Assembly: GCF_001043975.1 (NCBI RefSeq)
Contig: NZ_LABY01000017.1
Coordinates: forward strand, 17,325 to 81,324
DNA from: Methylobacterium variabile
Lineage (GTDB): Bacteria; Pseudomonadota; Alphaproteobacteria; Rhizobiales; Beijerinckiaceae
Reading direction: 5' to 3'
Length of the DNA: 64,000 nt
Below, piece after piece: positions 26,265 to 34,669 of the stretch (the first letter of the stretch is position 1; each line of letters starts with the position of its first letter). Made by a program: the position numbers and the translations under genes. The notes beneath the pieces are model-generated. The model worked only from the letters and a program-made list of their open reading frames with translations. It made no database searches and had not been told where the DNA came from.

Positions 26265-27620
26265 ATGACAGCCGAGCCCGGATCCGCGATGACGTCCACC
26301 TCCGAGATCCTGGGCACGCTCCTCCACGAGCGCCGGGCGCTGATCGGCATCGTCGGCCTCGGCTATGTCGGACTGCCGCTGGCGCTCGCGGCGCTGCGGG
26401 CCGGCTTCCCGGTGCTCGGCTTCGACATCGACCCGGGCCGGGTCGCGGCCTTGAACCAGGGCGAGGGGGCGTTCCACCACATCCCGGGCGAGGCCCTGGG
26501 CCCGGCGCTGGCGGCGGGCACCTTCCAGGCCACCGGCGACATGGGGCGCCTGTCGGAGCCCGACGCGGTGCTGATCTGCGTGCCGACGCCGCTCACCCGC
26601 CACCGCGAGCCCGACCTGTCCTACGTCGAGGCGACCGCCCGCGCCATCGCGGCCGCCCTGCGCCCGGGCCAGCTCGTGGTGCTCGAATCGACCACCTATC
26701 CGGGCACCACCGCCGAGGTGATGCGGCCGATCCTCGAGGCCGGGGGCCTGCGGGCCGGGGAGGCGTTCTTCCTCGCCTACTCGCCGGAGCGCGAGGACCC
26801 GGGCAACGATCAGTTCGACACCGCCCGGATCCCGAAGGTGGTGGGCGCCGACGACCCGGCCTCGCGGCAGCTCGCCGAGGCGCTCTACGGCGCCCTCACG
26901 GTGCGCACCGTGCCGGTCTCCTCCGCCGCGGCCGCCGAGGCGGTGAAGCTCACCGAGAACATCTTCCGCTCGGTCAACATCGCCCTCGTGAACGAGCTGA
27001 AGCTCGTCTACGACGCCATGGGCATCGACGTGTGGGAGGTGATCCAGGCGGCCGCCACCAAGCCCTTCGGCTACATGCCGTTCCAGCCCGGGCCGGGACT
27101 CGGGGGCCACTGCATCCCGATCGACCCGTTCTACCTCGCCTGGAAGGCGCGGGAATTCGACGTGCCGGCCCGCTTCGTCGAGCTCGCCGGCGAGGTCAAC
27201 ACGCGGATGCCCTACCACGTGGTCGAGCGCCTGGCGGCCGCCGTCGACCGCACCGGCCGCGCCTTCTCGGGCGCCCGCGTGCTGGTGCTGGGGCTGGCCT
27301 ACAAGCGCAACGTCGAGGACACCCGCGAGAGCCCGGCCCTGAAGCTGATCCGGCTGATCGAGGCGCGGGGGGCCACCACCCTCTACCACGACCCCCTGGT
27401 GCCGGTGCTGCCCTCAACCCGCGAGCACCCGGAACTCGCCGGGCGGCGCTCGCAGGCCCTGACGCCCGAGACCCTGCGCGGCGTCGACGCGGTGCTGATC
27501 GCCACCGACCACGACGGCGTCGACTATGCCCTGGTGGCGGCTCATGCCCGGCTCATCGTCGACACCCGCAACGTCATGGCCCGCCATGGACTAACAGTCG
27601 CGGCCGTCGTGAAGGCGTAA
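26265..27620 (+). CDS. Nucleotide-sugar dehydrogenase (UDP-GlcNAc/UDP-ManNAc 6-dehydrogenase type)
   Basis: These 451 residues use NAD+ to oxidise C6 of a UDP-sugar to a uronic acid. The Rossmann start is IGIVGLGYVGLPLALA (about residues 27-42). The catalytic cysteine lies in GPGLGGHCIPIDPFYLAWKA. The FLAYSPEREDPGN segment and the NIFRSVNIALVNELKLV helix match the WbpA/TviB branch rather than classical UDP-glucose dehydrogenase. The carboxy domain has LGLAYKRNVEDTRESP. Either ATG (26265 or 26289) may be the start. It would supply a uronic sugar for surface polysaccharide. No other sugar gene adjoins it except the SDR gene at 28833. Confidence 0.88.
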   Translation: MTAEPGSAMTSTSEILGTLLHERRALIGIVGLGYVGLPLALAALRAGFPVLGFDIDPGRVAALNQGEGAFHHIPGEALGPALAAGTFQATGDMGRLSEPDAVLICVPTPLTRHREPDLSYVEATARAIAAALRPGQLVVLESTTYPGTTAEVMRPILEAGGLRAGEAFFLAYSPEREDPGNDQFDTARIPKVVGADDPASRQLAEALYGALTVRTVPVSSAAAAEAVKLTENIFRSVNIALVNELKLVYDAMGIDVWEVIQAAATKPFGYMPFQPGPGLGGHCIPIDPFYLAWKAREFDVPARFVELAGEVNTRMPYHVVERLAAAVDRTGRAFSGARVLVLGLAYKRNVEDTRESPALKLIRLIEARGATTLYHDPLVPVLPSTREHPELAGRRSQALTPETLRGVDAVLIATDHDGVDYALVAAHARLIVDTRNVMARHGLTVAAVVKA

Positions 27621-27751
27621 ACCCGGGAAAAACTCCTGCCCGACCGGCACATGACTCCGATGGAGGCGGCTCATGCCCTGGCGAGCGGGGCCGCGGCGGG
27701 CTAAGAACGCGGGCGGGACCGCCACGGTTCGCGGGGTTCGAGGGCAGCGTC

Positions 27752-28438
27752 ATGGGTCGGCTCGCAGTTTCTCCGTTCTTCAAGGAAGCGGGCATCGACC
27801 TGACCCCGTACGAGTCGCGCTGCATCTGGCGCCGGTTCGATGCCAACGAGATCCTGGTCGACTTCGACGACGCCTCGACCGACGTCTACCTGCTCGCCTC
27901 CGGCGAGGTGCGCATCCTCAACCGGACGCAGTCGGGCAAGGAGGTGATCCTCGGCGAGATGCGGGCCGGCGAGTTCTTCGGCGAACTCGCCGCCATCGAC
28001 GGGGTCAGCCGCTCGGCCAACGTCACGGCGCTCACCCGCGGCGAGCTCTGCGTGGTGCCGGCCCCGGTCTTTCGCGAGATCGTGTTCGCCGCGCCGCCGA
28101 TCGCCGACCGGCTGCTGCGGCTGCTGGCCAAGCGGGTGCGGATGCTCAACGCCCGGCTGATGGAGCACGCGGTCCTCGACCTGCGCCACCGCCTCTACGC
28201 CGAGCTCCTGCGCCTGTCGTCGCCCCGGCCCGGCACCGACGGCGAGCGCGCGGTGAGCCCGCCGCCCTACCACCACGTGCTCGCCGCCCGCATCGGCTGC
28301 CGCCGCGAGCAGGTGACCCGGGAATTCACCGTGATGGCCCAGGAAGGCCTGGTCGACCGCACCCGCGGCGCCCTGGTCATCCGCCGGCCCGACATCCTCG
28401 AGGCCCGGGTGGCGGAGGCGCTGCGGGAGGACGGGTAA
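27752..28438 (+). CDS. Crp/Fnr family transcriptional regulator
   Basis: This 228-residue protein has an amino-terminal cyclic-nucleotide-binding-type beta roll. Its segments are YLLASGEVRILNRTQSGKEVILGEMRAGEFFGELAAIDGVSRSANVTAL in order, with the GEFFGE loop and a Ser-Arg-Ser in the phosphate cassette. Cyclic nucleotide binding is therefore possible. The carboxy winged helix has LAARIGCRREQVTREFTVMAQEGLVDRTRGALVI. There is no FNR-type cysteine set. It follows the sugar dehydrogenase by 131 bases on the same strand. Confidence 0.88.
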   Translation: MGRLAVSPFFKEAGIDLTPYESRCIWRRFDANEILVDFDDASTDVYLLASGEVRILNRTQSGKEVILGEMRAGEFFGELAAIDGVSRSANVTALTRGELCVVPAPVFREIVFAAPPIADRLLRLLAKRVRMLNARLMEHAVLDLRHRLYAELLRLSSPRPGTDGERAVSPPPYHHVLAARIGCRREQVTREFTVMAQEGLVDRTRGALVIRRPDILEARVAEALREDG

Positions 28439-28832
28439 GTCCTCCTGCGGAGACCCATGCACCGGCGAACGGTCCAGCCGCGGTGTCGAGCCGGGAGCCG
28501 CCGCAATCGAGATGAAGAAATCCGATTGATTGCCTCGGGCGACCTCTGCGAGGTCGCTTTCGCCATGCGGATTTCGACCTCGCTCCGGCGTGCGAAGCTT
28601 CTCCGCGCGGGCCGGTGATACGTCTTCCGGAAGTGATCGTCCGGAGAGCGCATCGTCCGCGAGCAGGCGCTTCGGATGAGTGGCGGCGCCAGCCCGCGTC
28701 CCGCAGGGCGCATCGATGACGCAAGGCATCGATGATGACACCTTGCTACGAGGCGCGCCCTGTGCCGATCTTTCCCCACCGACACCTGCCGGGATAATTG
28801 CGGACTGCGCCGTTTCATCGATGGAGCGAGAC
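28439..28832. other. Intergenic region with structured repeat motif
   Basis: These 394 bases contain a compact palindromic element (28517-28575, listed separately) and a 17-nt tandem duplication around GCATCGATGA (about 28711-28744). A weak AT-rich patch, GATAATTGCGG, lies at about 28793. I see no gene. An open frame runs into the next gene from 28680, but it lacks conserved sequence. Confidence 0.45.
28517..28575. repeat. Palindromic element with GAAATCCG arms
   Basis: GAAATCCG (28517) and CGGATTTC (28568-28575) form outer arms around a perfect hairpin GCGACCTC-TGC-GAGGTCGC (28539-28557). The left 21 bases recur with three transitions at 13759. It may be a dispersed intergenic repeat, or a terminator for the crp-like gene. 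Confidence 0.5.
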
Positions 28833-29825
28833 ATGCGTCTGCTGGTGCTCGGCGGCACGCAGTTCCTGGGCCGCGCCATCGCGGAGCACGCCGCCGGGCT
28901 CGGCAACGCCGTGACCTGCGCCGCACGGGGCATCTCAGGCTCCGCGCCGCCAGGCACCCGGTTCGTCGCGATCGACCGCGACCGGCCGGACGGGCTCGTG
29001 GCGCTCGGCCAGGAGAGGTTCGACGCGGCGATCGACGTGTCGCGCCATCCGGGCCAGGTCCGGCGGTCGCTGGCGGTACTCGGCGGCCGCGTTGGGCACT
29101 GGACCTTCGTGTCGACGACGAGCGTCTACGCCGACACGGTGACGAGCGGACAGCGGGCCGACGCCGCGCCGCTCCTGGCGCCGGTGGGTGACGAGGTCGA
29201 GCACAGCGGGCCCGGGACCTACGGCGCCGCCAAGGTCGCCTGCGAGCGGGCCTTCAGCGCCCATGCCCTGATCTGCCGGGCCGGGCTGATCGTCGGTCCC
29301 GGCGACCCGACCGGGCGGTTCGGCTACTGGGTGAGGCGGATGAGGCGGGGCGGGGAGGTGCTGGCGCCGGCCGAGCCCGACGATCCGGTCCAGTTCATCG
29401 ACGTGCGCGATCTCGCGGGCTGGATCGTCCGCGCGGCGCGAGACCGCCTCAGCGGGCCGTTCGACGCGGTCGGACCGGCCTGCACGCGCCGCGCCTTCCT
29501 CGACCGCTGTGCGGACGCACTCGGGTCATCCTGCACCACCACCTGGGTCGATCCGGATTTCCTCGACCGGCACGGCGTCGCGCGGGAATCCGGCCCGCGC
29601 TCCCTGCCGCTCCCGCTGCCGGACGCGATCGGGGACGCCTCGCGCGACGTGTCGGCGACGCTCGCGGCGGGGCTCAGGGTGCGGCCGCTGGCGGACACCG
29701 TCCGCGACACCCTGCGCTGGCTGGACACCGCGCAGGGTCCGGTCACGGGCCTCACGGCCGCCGAGGAAGCGGCGCTCCTCGCCGCCTGGCACGCGGAGCG
29801 GTGCTACCGCCCCTCCGGCCCGTAG
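28833..29825 (+). CDS. NAD(P)-dependent epimerase/dehydratase-like SDR protein
   Basis: These 330 residues have an extended-SDR amino terminus, MRLLVLGGTQFLGRAIAEHA, with the GGTQFLG dinucleotide loop. WTFVSTTSVYADTVT gives the serine, and YGAAKVACE supplies the YxxxK catalytic pair. The pattern is close to the 'GGTxFLG' reductases related to CSP41/mRNA-binding and isoflavone-reductase-like proteins, so an epimerase role is not assured. I chose the ATG at 28833 with GGAG ten bases upstream; the ATG at 28821 is the alternative. The end overlaps the convergent TetR gene by 22 bases. Confidence 0.75.
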   Translation: MRLLVLGGTQFLGRAIAEHAAGLGNAVTCAARGISGSAPPGTRFVAIDRDRPDGLVALGQERFDAAIDVSRHPGQVRRSLAVLGGRVGHWTFVSTTSVYADTVTSGQRADAAPLLAPVGDEVEHSGPGTYGAAKVACERAFSAHALICRAGLIVGPGDPTGRFGYWVRRMRRGGEVLAPAEPDDPVQFIDVRDLAGWIVRAARDRLSGPFDAVGPACTRRAFLDRCADALGSSCTTTWVDPDFLDRHGVARESGPRSLPLPLPDAIGDASRDVSATLAAGLRVRPLADTVRDTLRWLDTAQGPVTGLTAAEEAALLAAWHAERCYRPSGP

Positions 29826-30436
29826 GCCGCCAGGAACACCCGCACGGCCTCGGCGACCCAGTAGGTCGTCTCGGCCTCGGTCGGCGGATCGCCGACCCCG
29901 AAGAGCAGCCGGCGCATCGTCGTGGCGGCGCAGAGGTCGAAGAAGTGGCGGGCGGCGAGATCGCTGTCCATCCGGCGCAGGCGCCCGGCGGCGACCTGGG
30001 CGTCGAGATAGGCGCGCAAGCGAGCCCGGCCGAGGAGCGGCCCGGCCTCGTAGAAGGCCCGGCCGAAGCGCGGGAATTTCTCCGCCGCGCCGATCACCAT
30101 CCGCACCGAGGCGACGTGGTCGGGCCGCACCATCGCCTCGATCAGGCTGGTGCCGAGGCGGCGCAGCACGGCGGCCACGTCCGGGTCGTCGTGGTCGAGG
30201 CGGCAGATGTTCTCCGCCAGCGTCCGCTTCTCCTCGACCGTCAGGGCCTCGAACAGGGCCTCCTTGCTCTCGAAGTAGACGTAGAGCGTGCCCTTCGAGA
30301 CCCCCGCCGCCTTGGCGATCGCCCCCATGCTGGCGCCGTCGAAGCCGCTGGCGAGAAACACCTCGCGGGCCCCGTCCAGGATCTGGCGGCGCTTCTCGGT
30401 ATCGGCGGGCGGGGAGCTGAGGGAGGCGTCACTCAT
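29804..30436 (-). CDS. TetR family repressor of the adjacent efflux genes
   Basis: This is a 210-residue regulator. The helix-turn-helix is RRQILDGAREVFLASGFDGASMGAIAKAAGVSKGTLYVYFESKEALFEAL, in the order expected for TetR (about 14-62). The carboxy half is a ligand-binding helical domain of the TetR_C type (TLAENICRLDHDDPDVAAVLRRLGTSL). I chose MSDASL at 30436; MAPDQ at 30463 is an alternative. It diverges from emrAB across a perfect palindrome inside a sigma70 promoter, so it almost certainly represses that pump and perhaps itself. Confidence 0.88.
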   Translation of the reverse strand: MSDASLSSPPADTEKRRQILDGAREVFLASGFDGASMGAIAKAAGVSKGTLYVYFESKEALFEALTVEEKRTLAENICRLDHDDPDVAAVLRRLGTSLIEAMVRPDHVASVRMVIGAAEKFPRFGRAFYEAGPLLGRARLRAYLDAQVAAGRLRRMDSDLAARHFFDLCAATTMRRLLFGVGDPPTEAETTYWVAEAVRVFLAAYGPEGR

Positions 30437-30514
30437 GGCCGGATCATCTTGGTCGGGAGCCATTGTGGGGGCGGGGCGGCCGCGGTCAACCACGCTCGGC
30501 AGCGCGCCCGCCGA

Positions 30515-30543
30515 TTGACCGAACGGTTCGGTCAACGTACTAT
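30515..30543 (+). promoter_or_regulatory. emrAB promoter with embedded TetR operator
   Basis: A perfect palindrome occupies 30515-30535: arms TTGACCGAAC and GTTCGGTCAA around a central G. Its first six bases are also the -35 box TTGACC, and the -10 box TACTAT follows after exactly 17 bases (30538-30543). A repressor bound here would block the -35 and the spacer of the plus-strand promoter. Confidence 0.8.
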
Positions 30544-30605
30544 CGCGGCCGTTCGAGAGCCGTCAACCGATTCGCACGGGGGCGGCGGGCGACGGGTGGA
30601 AGACG

Positions 30606-31865
30606 ATGGCGTTCCGAGACGATTACGCGCAGGGCCGGCCCGCCGGCGATGTGGACGGGAAGGCCGCGCCTCCGAGCGGGAAGACCGAGGCCGCGCCGCC
30701 CGCCGGCCAGGCCGTCCCACAAGCCCCCCCGTCCGCCCGGCGCAAGCGGCCGCTGCGCCGCCTGGTCCTGGTCGCGCTGCTCCTCGGCGGTGGCGGCTAC
30801 GGCGCTTACGCCGGCCACGAGTGGTGGACGACCGGCCGCTTCTTCGTCTCGACCGACGACGCCTACGTCCAAGCCGACATCTCGACGCTGGCCGCCAAGG
30901 TCTCAGGCTACCTCGAGGCGGTGCCGGTGGTGAACGGCCAGGCGGTCAAGGCCGGCGACGTCATCGCCCGGATCGAGGACGGCGACTACCGCCTGGCGCT
31001 GAAGGCCGCCGAGGACAAGCTGGCGACGCAAGGCAGCACCATCGCGCGCATCGCCCGGCAGGCGGAGGCGGCGCGGGCCCAGGTGCTCCAGGGCCAGGCC
31101 CAGATCGACGCCGCCAAGGCCGACCAGGTGCGGGCGGCCGCCGACTACCAGCGCCAGATGCAGCTCGCGCAGTCCGAGTTCGCCGCCAAGTCGCGCCTCG
31201 AACAGTCCCGGGCCGACCGCGACCGCTCGGACGCCACCGTGAAGGGCGCCGAGGCCAACCTGATCGCGCTCCAGGCCAACGTGGCGGTGCTGGAGGCGCA
31301 GACGAAGGAGGCCGAGAACCTGGCCGCCGAGCTGCGCACCGCCGTCGACCGGGCGAAGCGCGACCTCTCCTTCACGGTGCTGCGCGCCCCCTTCGACGGG
31401 GTGGTCGGCAACAAGGCGGTGGAGGCGGGCGCCTACGTCGCGCCGGGCTCGCGCATCGCCGCGCTCGTGCCGCTGCAGAGCGCCCGGGTCGACGCCAACT
31501 TCAAGGAGACCCAGCTCGGCCGCGTGCGGGTCGGCCAGCCGGTCCACATCCGGGTCGACGCCTGGCCCGACCGCGACATCCTCGGCACGGTCGAGAGCCT
31601 GTCGCCGGCCTCCGGCTCGGTGTTCAGCCTGCTGCCGCCGGACAACGCCACCGGCAACTTCACCAAGATCGTCCAGCGCCTGCCGGTGCGGGTGCGGGTG
31701 CCGGAGGCGGTCGCCCGCGAGGGCCTGCTGCGGCCGGGCCTGTCGGTGGTGGTGCGGGTCGACACGCGCGGCCTCGACGAGTCTCAGCCGCCGGCCCCGA
31801 TCGACCCGCACCAGGCGGTGTCCGAGGCCAAGCCGGCGGCATCGCTGCGCACCGCGGGCCGCTGA
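30606..31865 (+). CDS. emrA: HlyD/EmrA family membrane fusion protein
   Basis: This 419-residue periplasmic adaptor begins with a cytoplasmic Pro/Ala-rich tail and then one membrane helix (about 52-70). STDDAYVQADISTLAAKVSGYLEAVPVVNGQAVKAGDVI is the first half of the lipoyl domain. A long alpha-helical hairpin (about 130-265, rich in Ala/Gln/Glu) follows, then LSFTVLRAPFDGVVGNKAVEAGAYVAPGS, the second half. Beta-barrel sequence ends the protein. It links the EmrB exporter to an outer-membrane channel to expel hydrophobic drugs. Its promoter carries the TetR operator. Confidence 0.9.
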   Translation: MAFRDDYAQGRPAGDVDGKAAPPSGKTEAAPPAGQAVPQAPPSARRKRPLRRLVLVALLLGGGGYGAYAGHEWWTTGRFFVSTDDAYVQADISTLAAKVSGYLEAVPVVNGQAVKAGDVIARIEDGDYRLALKAAEDKLATQGSTIARIARQAEAARAQVLQGQAQIDAAKADQVRAAADYQRQMQLAQSEFAAKSRLEQSRADRDRSDATVKGAEANLIALQANVAVLEAQTKEAENLAAELRTAVDRAKRDLSFTVLRAPFDGVVGNKAVEAGAYVAPGSRIAALVPLQSARVDANFKETQLGRVRVGQPVHIRVDAWPDRDILGTVESLSPASGSVFSLLPPDNATGNFTKIVQRLPVRVRVPEAVAREGLLRPGLSVVVRVDTRGLDESQPPAPIDPHQAVSEAKPAASLRTAGR

Positions 31866-31915
31866 GGCCCACGCGGATCGTCTCCGGGTGCACTCCCGGG
31901 ACCTGACACCGTCCT

Positions 31916-32057
31916 GGTCATCCCGGGGCTCGCCGCAGGCGAGAGCCCGGAATCCAGAAACTCTGGAAGTGCAGGATGAGGCGAGCCGCTTTCCGCTCGT
32001 TACTGCACCCCCTGCGGCTCTGGATCCCGGGCTCCGCTTCGCGGCCCTGGGATGACC
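31916..32057. repeat. Composite inverted-repeat element between emrA and emrB
   Basis: The left arm (31916-31958) starts GGTCATCCCGGGGCTC and ends CCCGGAATCCAGA. The right arm (32018-32057) starts CTCTGGATCCCGGGCTC and ends CCCTGGGATGACC. They are imperfect inverted copies of about 40 bp. The centre holds a further stem, GTGCAG / CTGCAC, enclosing GCGAGC / GCTCG. It is non-coding and lies between two co-oriented genes. Confidence 0.8.
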
Positions 32058-32118
32058 CTGTGCGGTGGAAGCACCTCCGCACACTCGACAAATTCCTCCC
32101 TCACGCAGGCTCTCCGAC

Positions 32119-33681
32119 ATGGCCGCGACCCTCGCGCCCGCCGATGCACCGATCGACCGCCGCCGCATGGTGGCGTTCGTCTGCATGGTGTTCGGGATGT
32201 TCATGGCGATCCTGGACATCCAGATCGTCTCGGCCTCGCTCGCCGAGATCCAGGCCGGCCTCTCGGCCTCGGCCGACGAGATCCCGTGGGTGCAGACGAG
32301 CTACCTCATCGCCGAGGTGATCTCGATCCCGCTCTCCGGCACCCTGTCGCGGGTGCTCTCGACCCGCTGGATGTTCGTGATCTCGGCCGGCGGTTTCACC
32401 CTGATGAGCCTGATGTGCGCCACCTCGTCGACGATCGGCGAGATGATCGTCTGGCGCGCCGCCCAAGGCTTCATCGGCGGCGGCATGATCCCGACGGTGT
32501 TCGCCTCGGCCTTCACGATCTTCCCGCCCTCGAAGCGCAGCATCGTCTCGCCGATGATCGGCCTCGTGGCGACGCTCGCCCCCACCATCGGCCCGACGGT
32601 CGGCGGCTACCTCACCGACCTGTTCAACTGGCACTGGCTCTTCCTCGTCAACATCGTGCCGGGCATCTTCGTCACGGTCTCGACCTACCTGCTGGTCGAT
32701 TTCGACAAGCCGAACCTCGACCTGCTCAAGCGCTTCGACTGGGCCGGCCTCGGCCTGATGGCGGCGTTCCTCGGCTGCCTCGAATACGTGCTGGAGGAGG
32801 GCCCGACCCACGACTGGTTCCAGGAGGAGGCGATCTTCCTTGCCGCCATCGTCTGCGGGGTCGCCTGCGTCGGGTTCTTCTGGCGGGCGCTCACCGCCGA
32901 GCAGCCGATCGTCGACCTGCGCGCCTTCTCCGACCGCAACTTCGCCGGCGGCTGCCTGTTCAGCTTCGTCATGGGCATCGGCCTCTACGGCCTGACCTAC
33001 CTCTATCCCGTCTATCTCGGCCGGGTGCGCGGCTACTCGGCGCTGCAGATCGGCGAGACGATGTTCGTCTCAGGCCTGTGCATGTTCGCCACCGCCCCGA
33101 TCGCCGGGCGCCTCTCGGCCAAGGTCGACCCGCGGATCATGATGGCGATCGGGTTCTCAGGGTTTGCCGCCGGCACCTGGATCGTCACCGGCATCACCAA
33201 GGACTGGGACTTCTACGAGCTGCTGCTGCCTCAGGTGCTGCGCGGCTGCTCGCTGATGCTGTGCATGATCCCGATCAACAACATCGCGCTGGGCACCCTG
33301 CCGCCGGCCCGGATGAAGAACGCGTCCGGCCTCTACAACCTCACCCGCAACCTCGGCGGGGCGGTGGGGCTGGCGCTGATCAACACCGCACTCAACGACC
33401 GCTGGGACCTGCACCTCGCCCGCCTGCACGAGCGCTTCACCTGGACCAACCCGATGGTGCTGGAGCGCCTCGACAGCATGGCGAAGGGCTTCGCGGGACT
33501 CGCCGGCAACCCCGACGCCATGGCCCTGAAGGCGATGATGAACACCGTGCGGATGCAGGGGCTGCTGATGAGCTTCTCCGACGTGTTCCTGATCCTGACG
33601 GCGCTGTTCGTGCTGATGGCCTGCGCCACGCCGATGATCCGCCGGCCGCGCCCGGGCGGGGCGGGGGCCGACGCCCACTGA
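32119..33681 (+). CDS. emrB: EmrB/QacA family DHA2 multidrug exporter
   Basis: This 520-residue, 14-helix major facilitator shows TM1 motif D1-like sequence (FGMFMAILDIQIVSASLAEIQAGL), which is diagnostic for DHA2. Motif C is APTIGPTVGGYLTD. Motif A-like sequence between TM2 and TM3 is GTLSRVLSTRWMFV. It acts with EmrA as a proton-driven efflux pump. MAATLAP at 32119 is the likely start; an upstream in-frame ATG (32065) adds a non-conserved tail reaching close to the inverted-repeat element. The 253-base gap from emrA is long for such a pair because of that element. Confidence 0.92.
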   Translation: MAATLAPADAPIDRRRMVAFVCMVFGMFMAILDIQIVSASLAEIQAGLSASADEIPWVQTSYLIAEVISIPLSGTLSRVLSTRWMFVISAGGFTLMSLMCATSSTIGEMIVWRAAQGFIGGGMIPTVFASAFTIFPPSKRSIVSPMIGLVATLAPTIGPTVGGYLTDLFNWHWLFLVNIVPGIFVTVSTYLLVDFDKPNLDLLKRFDWAGLGLMAAFLGCLEYVLEEGPTHDWFQEEAIFLAAIVCGVACVGFFWRALTAEQPIVDLRAFSDRNFAGGCLFSFVMGIGLYGLTYLYPVYLGRVRGYSALQIGETMFVSGLCMFATAPIAGRLSAKVDPRIMMAIGFSGFAAGTWIVTGITKDWDFYELLLPQVLRGCSLMLCMIPINNIALGTLPPARMKNASGLYNLTRNLGGAVGLALINTALNDRWDLHLARLHERFTWTNPMVLERLDSMAKGFAGLAGNPDAMALKAMMNTVRMQGLLMSFSDVFLILTALFVLMACATPMIRRPRPGGAGADAH

Positions 33682-33795
33682 AGGCCGGCCGCTCGCGAGG
33701 CGAGCCTTCTTGGCGGCGTCGCTGCGGGCGGACCCGATGTTGACAAGATGGGTGCCTGATGCTCGATTGCCGATCTTGCAGGGCAGCGTGAAATC

Positions 33796-34662
33796 TTGTC
33801 GACGAACAATCGAACCATCAGTCAAGACAATCTTTCATTGGCGAGAAGGCTGGCAGAAGATTACGGCGTTCGGGGCGACATTCACGATCACGATTATATT
33901 TATTGGTACGCCTACGATGCGCTGCCCGACACGGACAAGGCCGGCGCGGTCTACGCCTATCTCGAGGGCGGGCGGACGCATGCGGAGGTCCTGCGCGACC
34001 TCCTGGAGCAGCATCGTCCGGCGCGACCGGACTTCTCGCTCCTCGACTTCGCGTCCGGCTACGGTCGGGTCTCGCGTCACCTCGCGAAGATGTTTCCCGA
34101 GGCCGGCATCTCGGCCTGCGACATTCACCCGGACGCGGTCGCCTTCCTAAACGACCTCGGCATCCCGGCGCACCTGTCGACGGCGCAGCCGGAGGCGTTC
34201 TCGCTCCCGGACCGGTACGACGTGATCTTCGCCCTCTCGTTCTTCACCCACCTCCCGAAGGCCACCTGGGGCCCGTGGCTGTACCGGCTCAGCACGCACC
34301 TCGCTCCGGGCGGCCTCCTCGTCTTCTCGGCACACGGCGCGATGATCTGGCCCAAGATGGACCGCCCCCCGCTCGACGAGGACAGCTTCTCGTTCGTCTC
34401 CTCGAGCGAGCAGAAGGACATCAGCGGGGACGAGTACGGCAATTGCGCAACGATGATCGATTTCGTGAGCAAGGTCATCCGGGAATACTCCCTGCACCTG
34501 GAGGGCTTCCGCTCTCCCGGTATCGACCTTCACGACATCTACGTCATCCGGGCCGTCGGCGAGGACCTGATGGTTCCGTCGCTGCACAATCTGCGCCGGC
34601 TCCAGCCGCGCCGCCGGGACGGCGTTCTCAGCGCGATCAGGACGTGGCTGAGCGGCCCGTGA
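33796..34662 (+). CDS. SAM-dependent methyltransferase, possibly of surface glycans
   Basis: These 288 residues begin at a TTG, MSTNNRTISQDNLSLARRLAEDYG. Motif I is SLLDFASGYGRVSRHLAKMFPEAGISACDIHPDAV (about 77-111). DRYDVIFALSFFTHLPKATWGPWLYRLSTHLAPGGLLVFSAHG covers motifs II-IV. The substrate is unknown. The first 120 bases are noticeably richer in A+T than the surroundings, which may mean recent acquisition. It converges, seven bases apart, with a protein carrying a repeat usually fused to glycosyltransferases; together they hint at polysaccharide modification. Confidence 0.72.
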   Translation: MSTNNRTISQDNLSLARRLAEDYGVRGDIHDHDYIYWYAYDALPDTDKAGAVYAYLEGGRTHAEVLRDLLEQHRPARPDFSLLDFASGYGRVSRHLAKMFPEAGISACDIHPDAVAFLNDLGIPAHLSTAQPEAFSLPDRYDVIFALSFFTHLPKATWGPWLYRLSTHLAPGGLLVFSAHGAMIWPKMDRPPLDEDSFSFVSSSEQKDISGDEYGNCATMIDFVSKVIREYSLHLEGFRSPGIDLHDIYVIRAVGEDLMVPSLHNLRRLQPRRRDGVLSAIRTWLSGP

Positions 34663-34669
34663 GCGGCGG

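Noticed and set aside
28680..28832. Amino-terminal extension of the SDR protein from an upstream start
   Set aside because: The extra 51 residues are not SDR-like; the dinucleotide motif begins right at MRLLVLGGTQ, which has its own GGAG.
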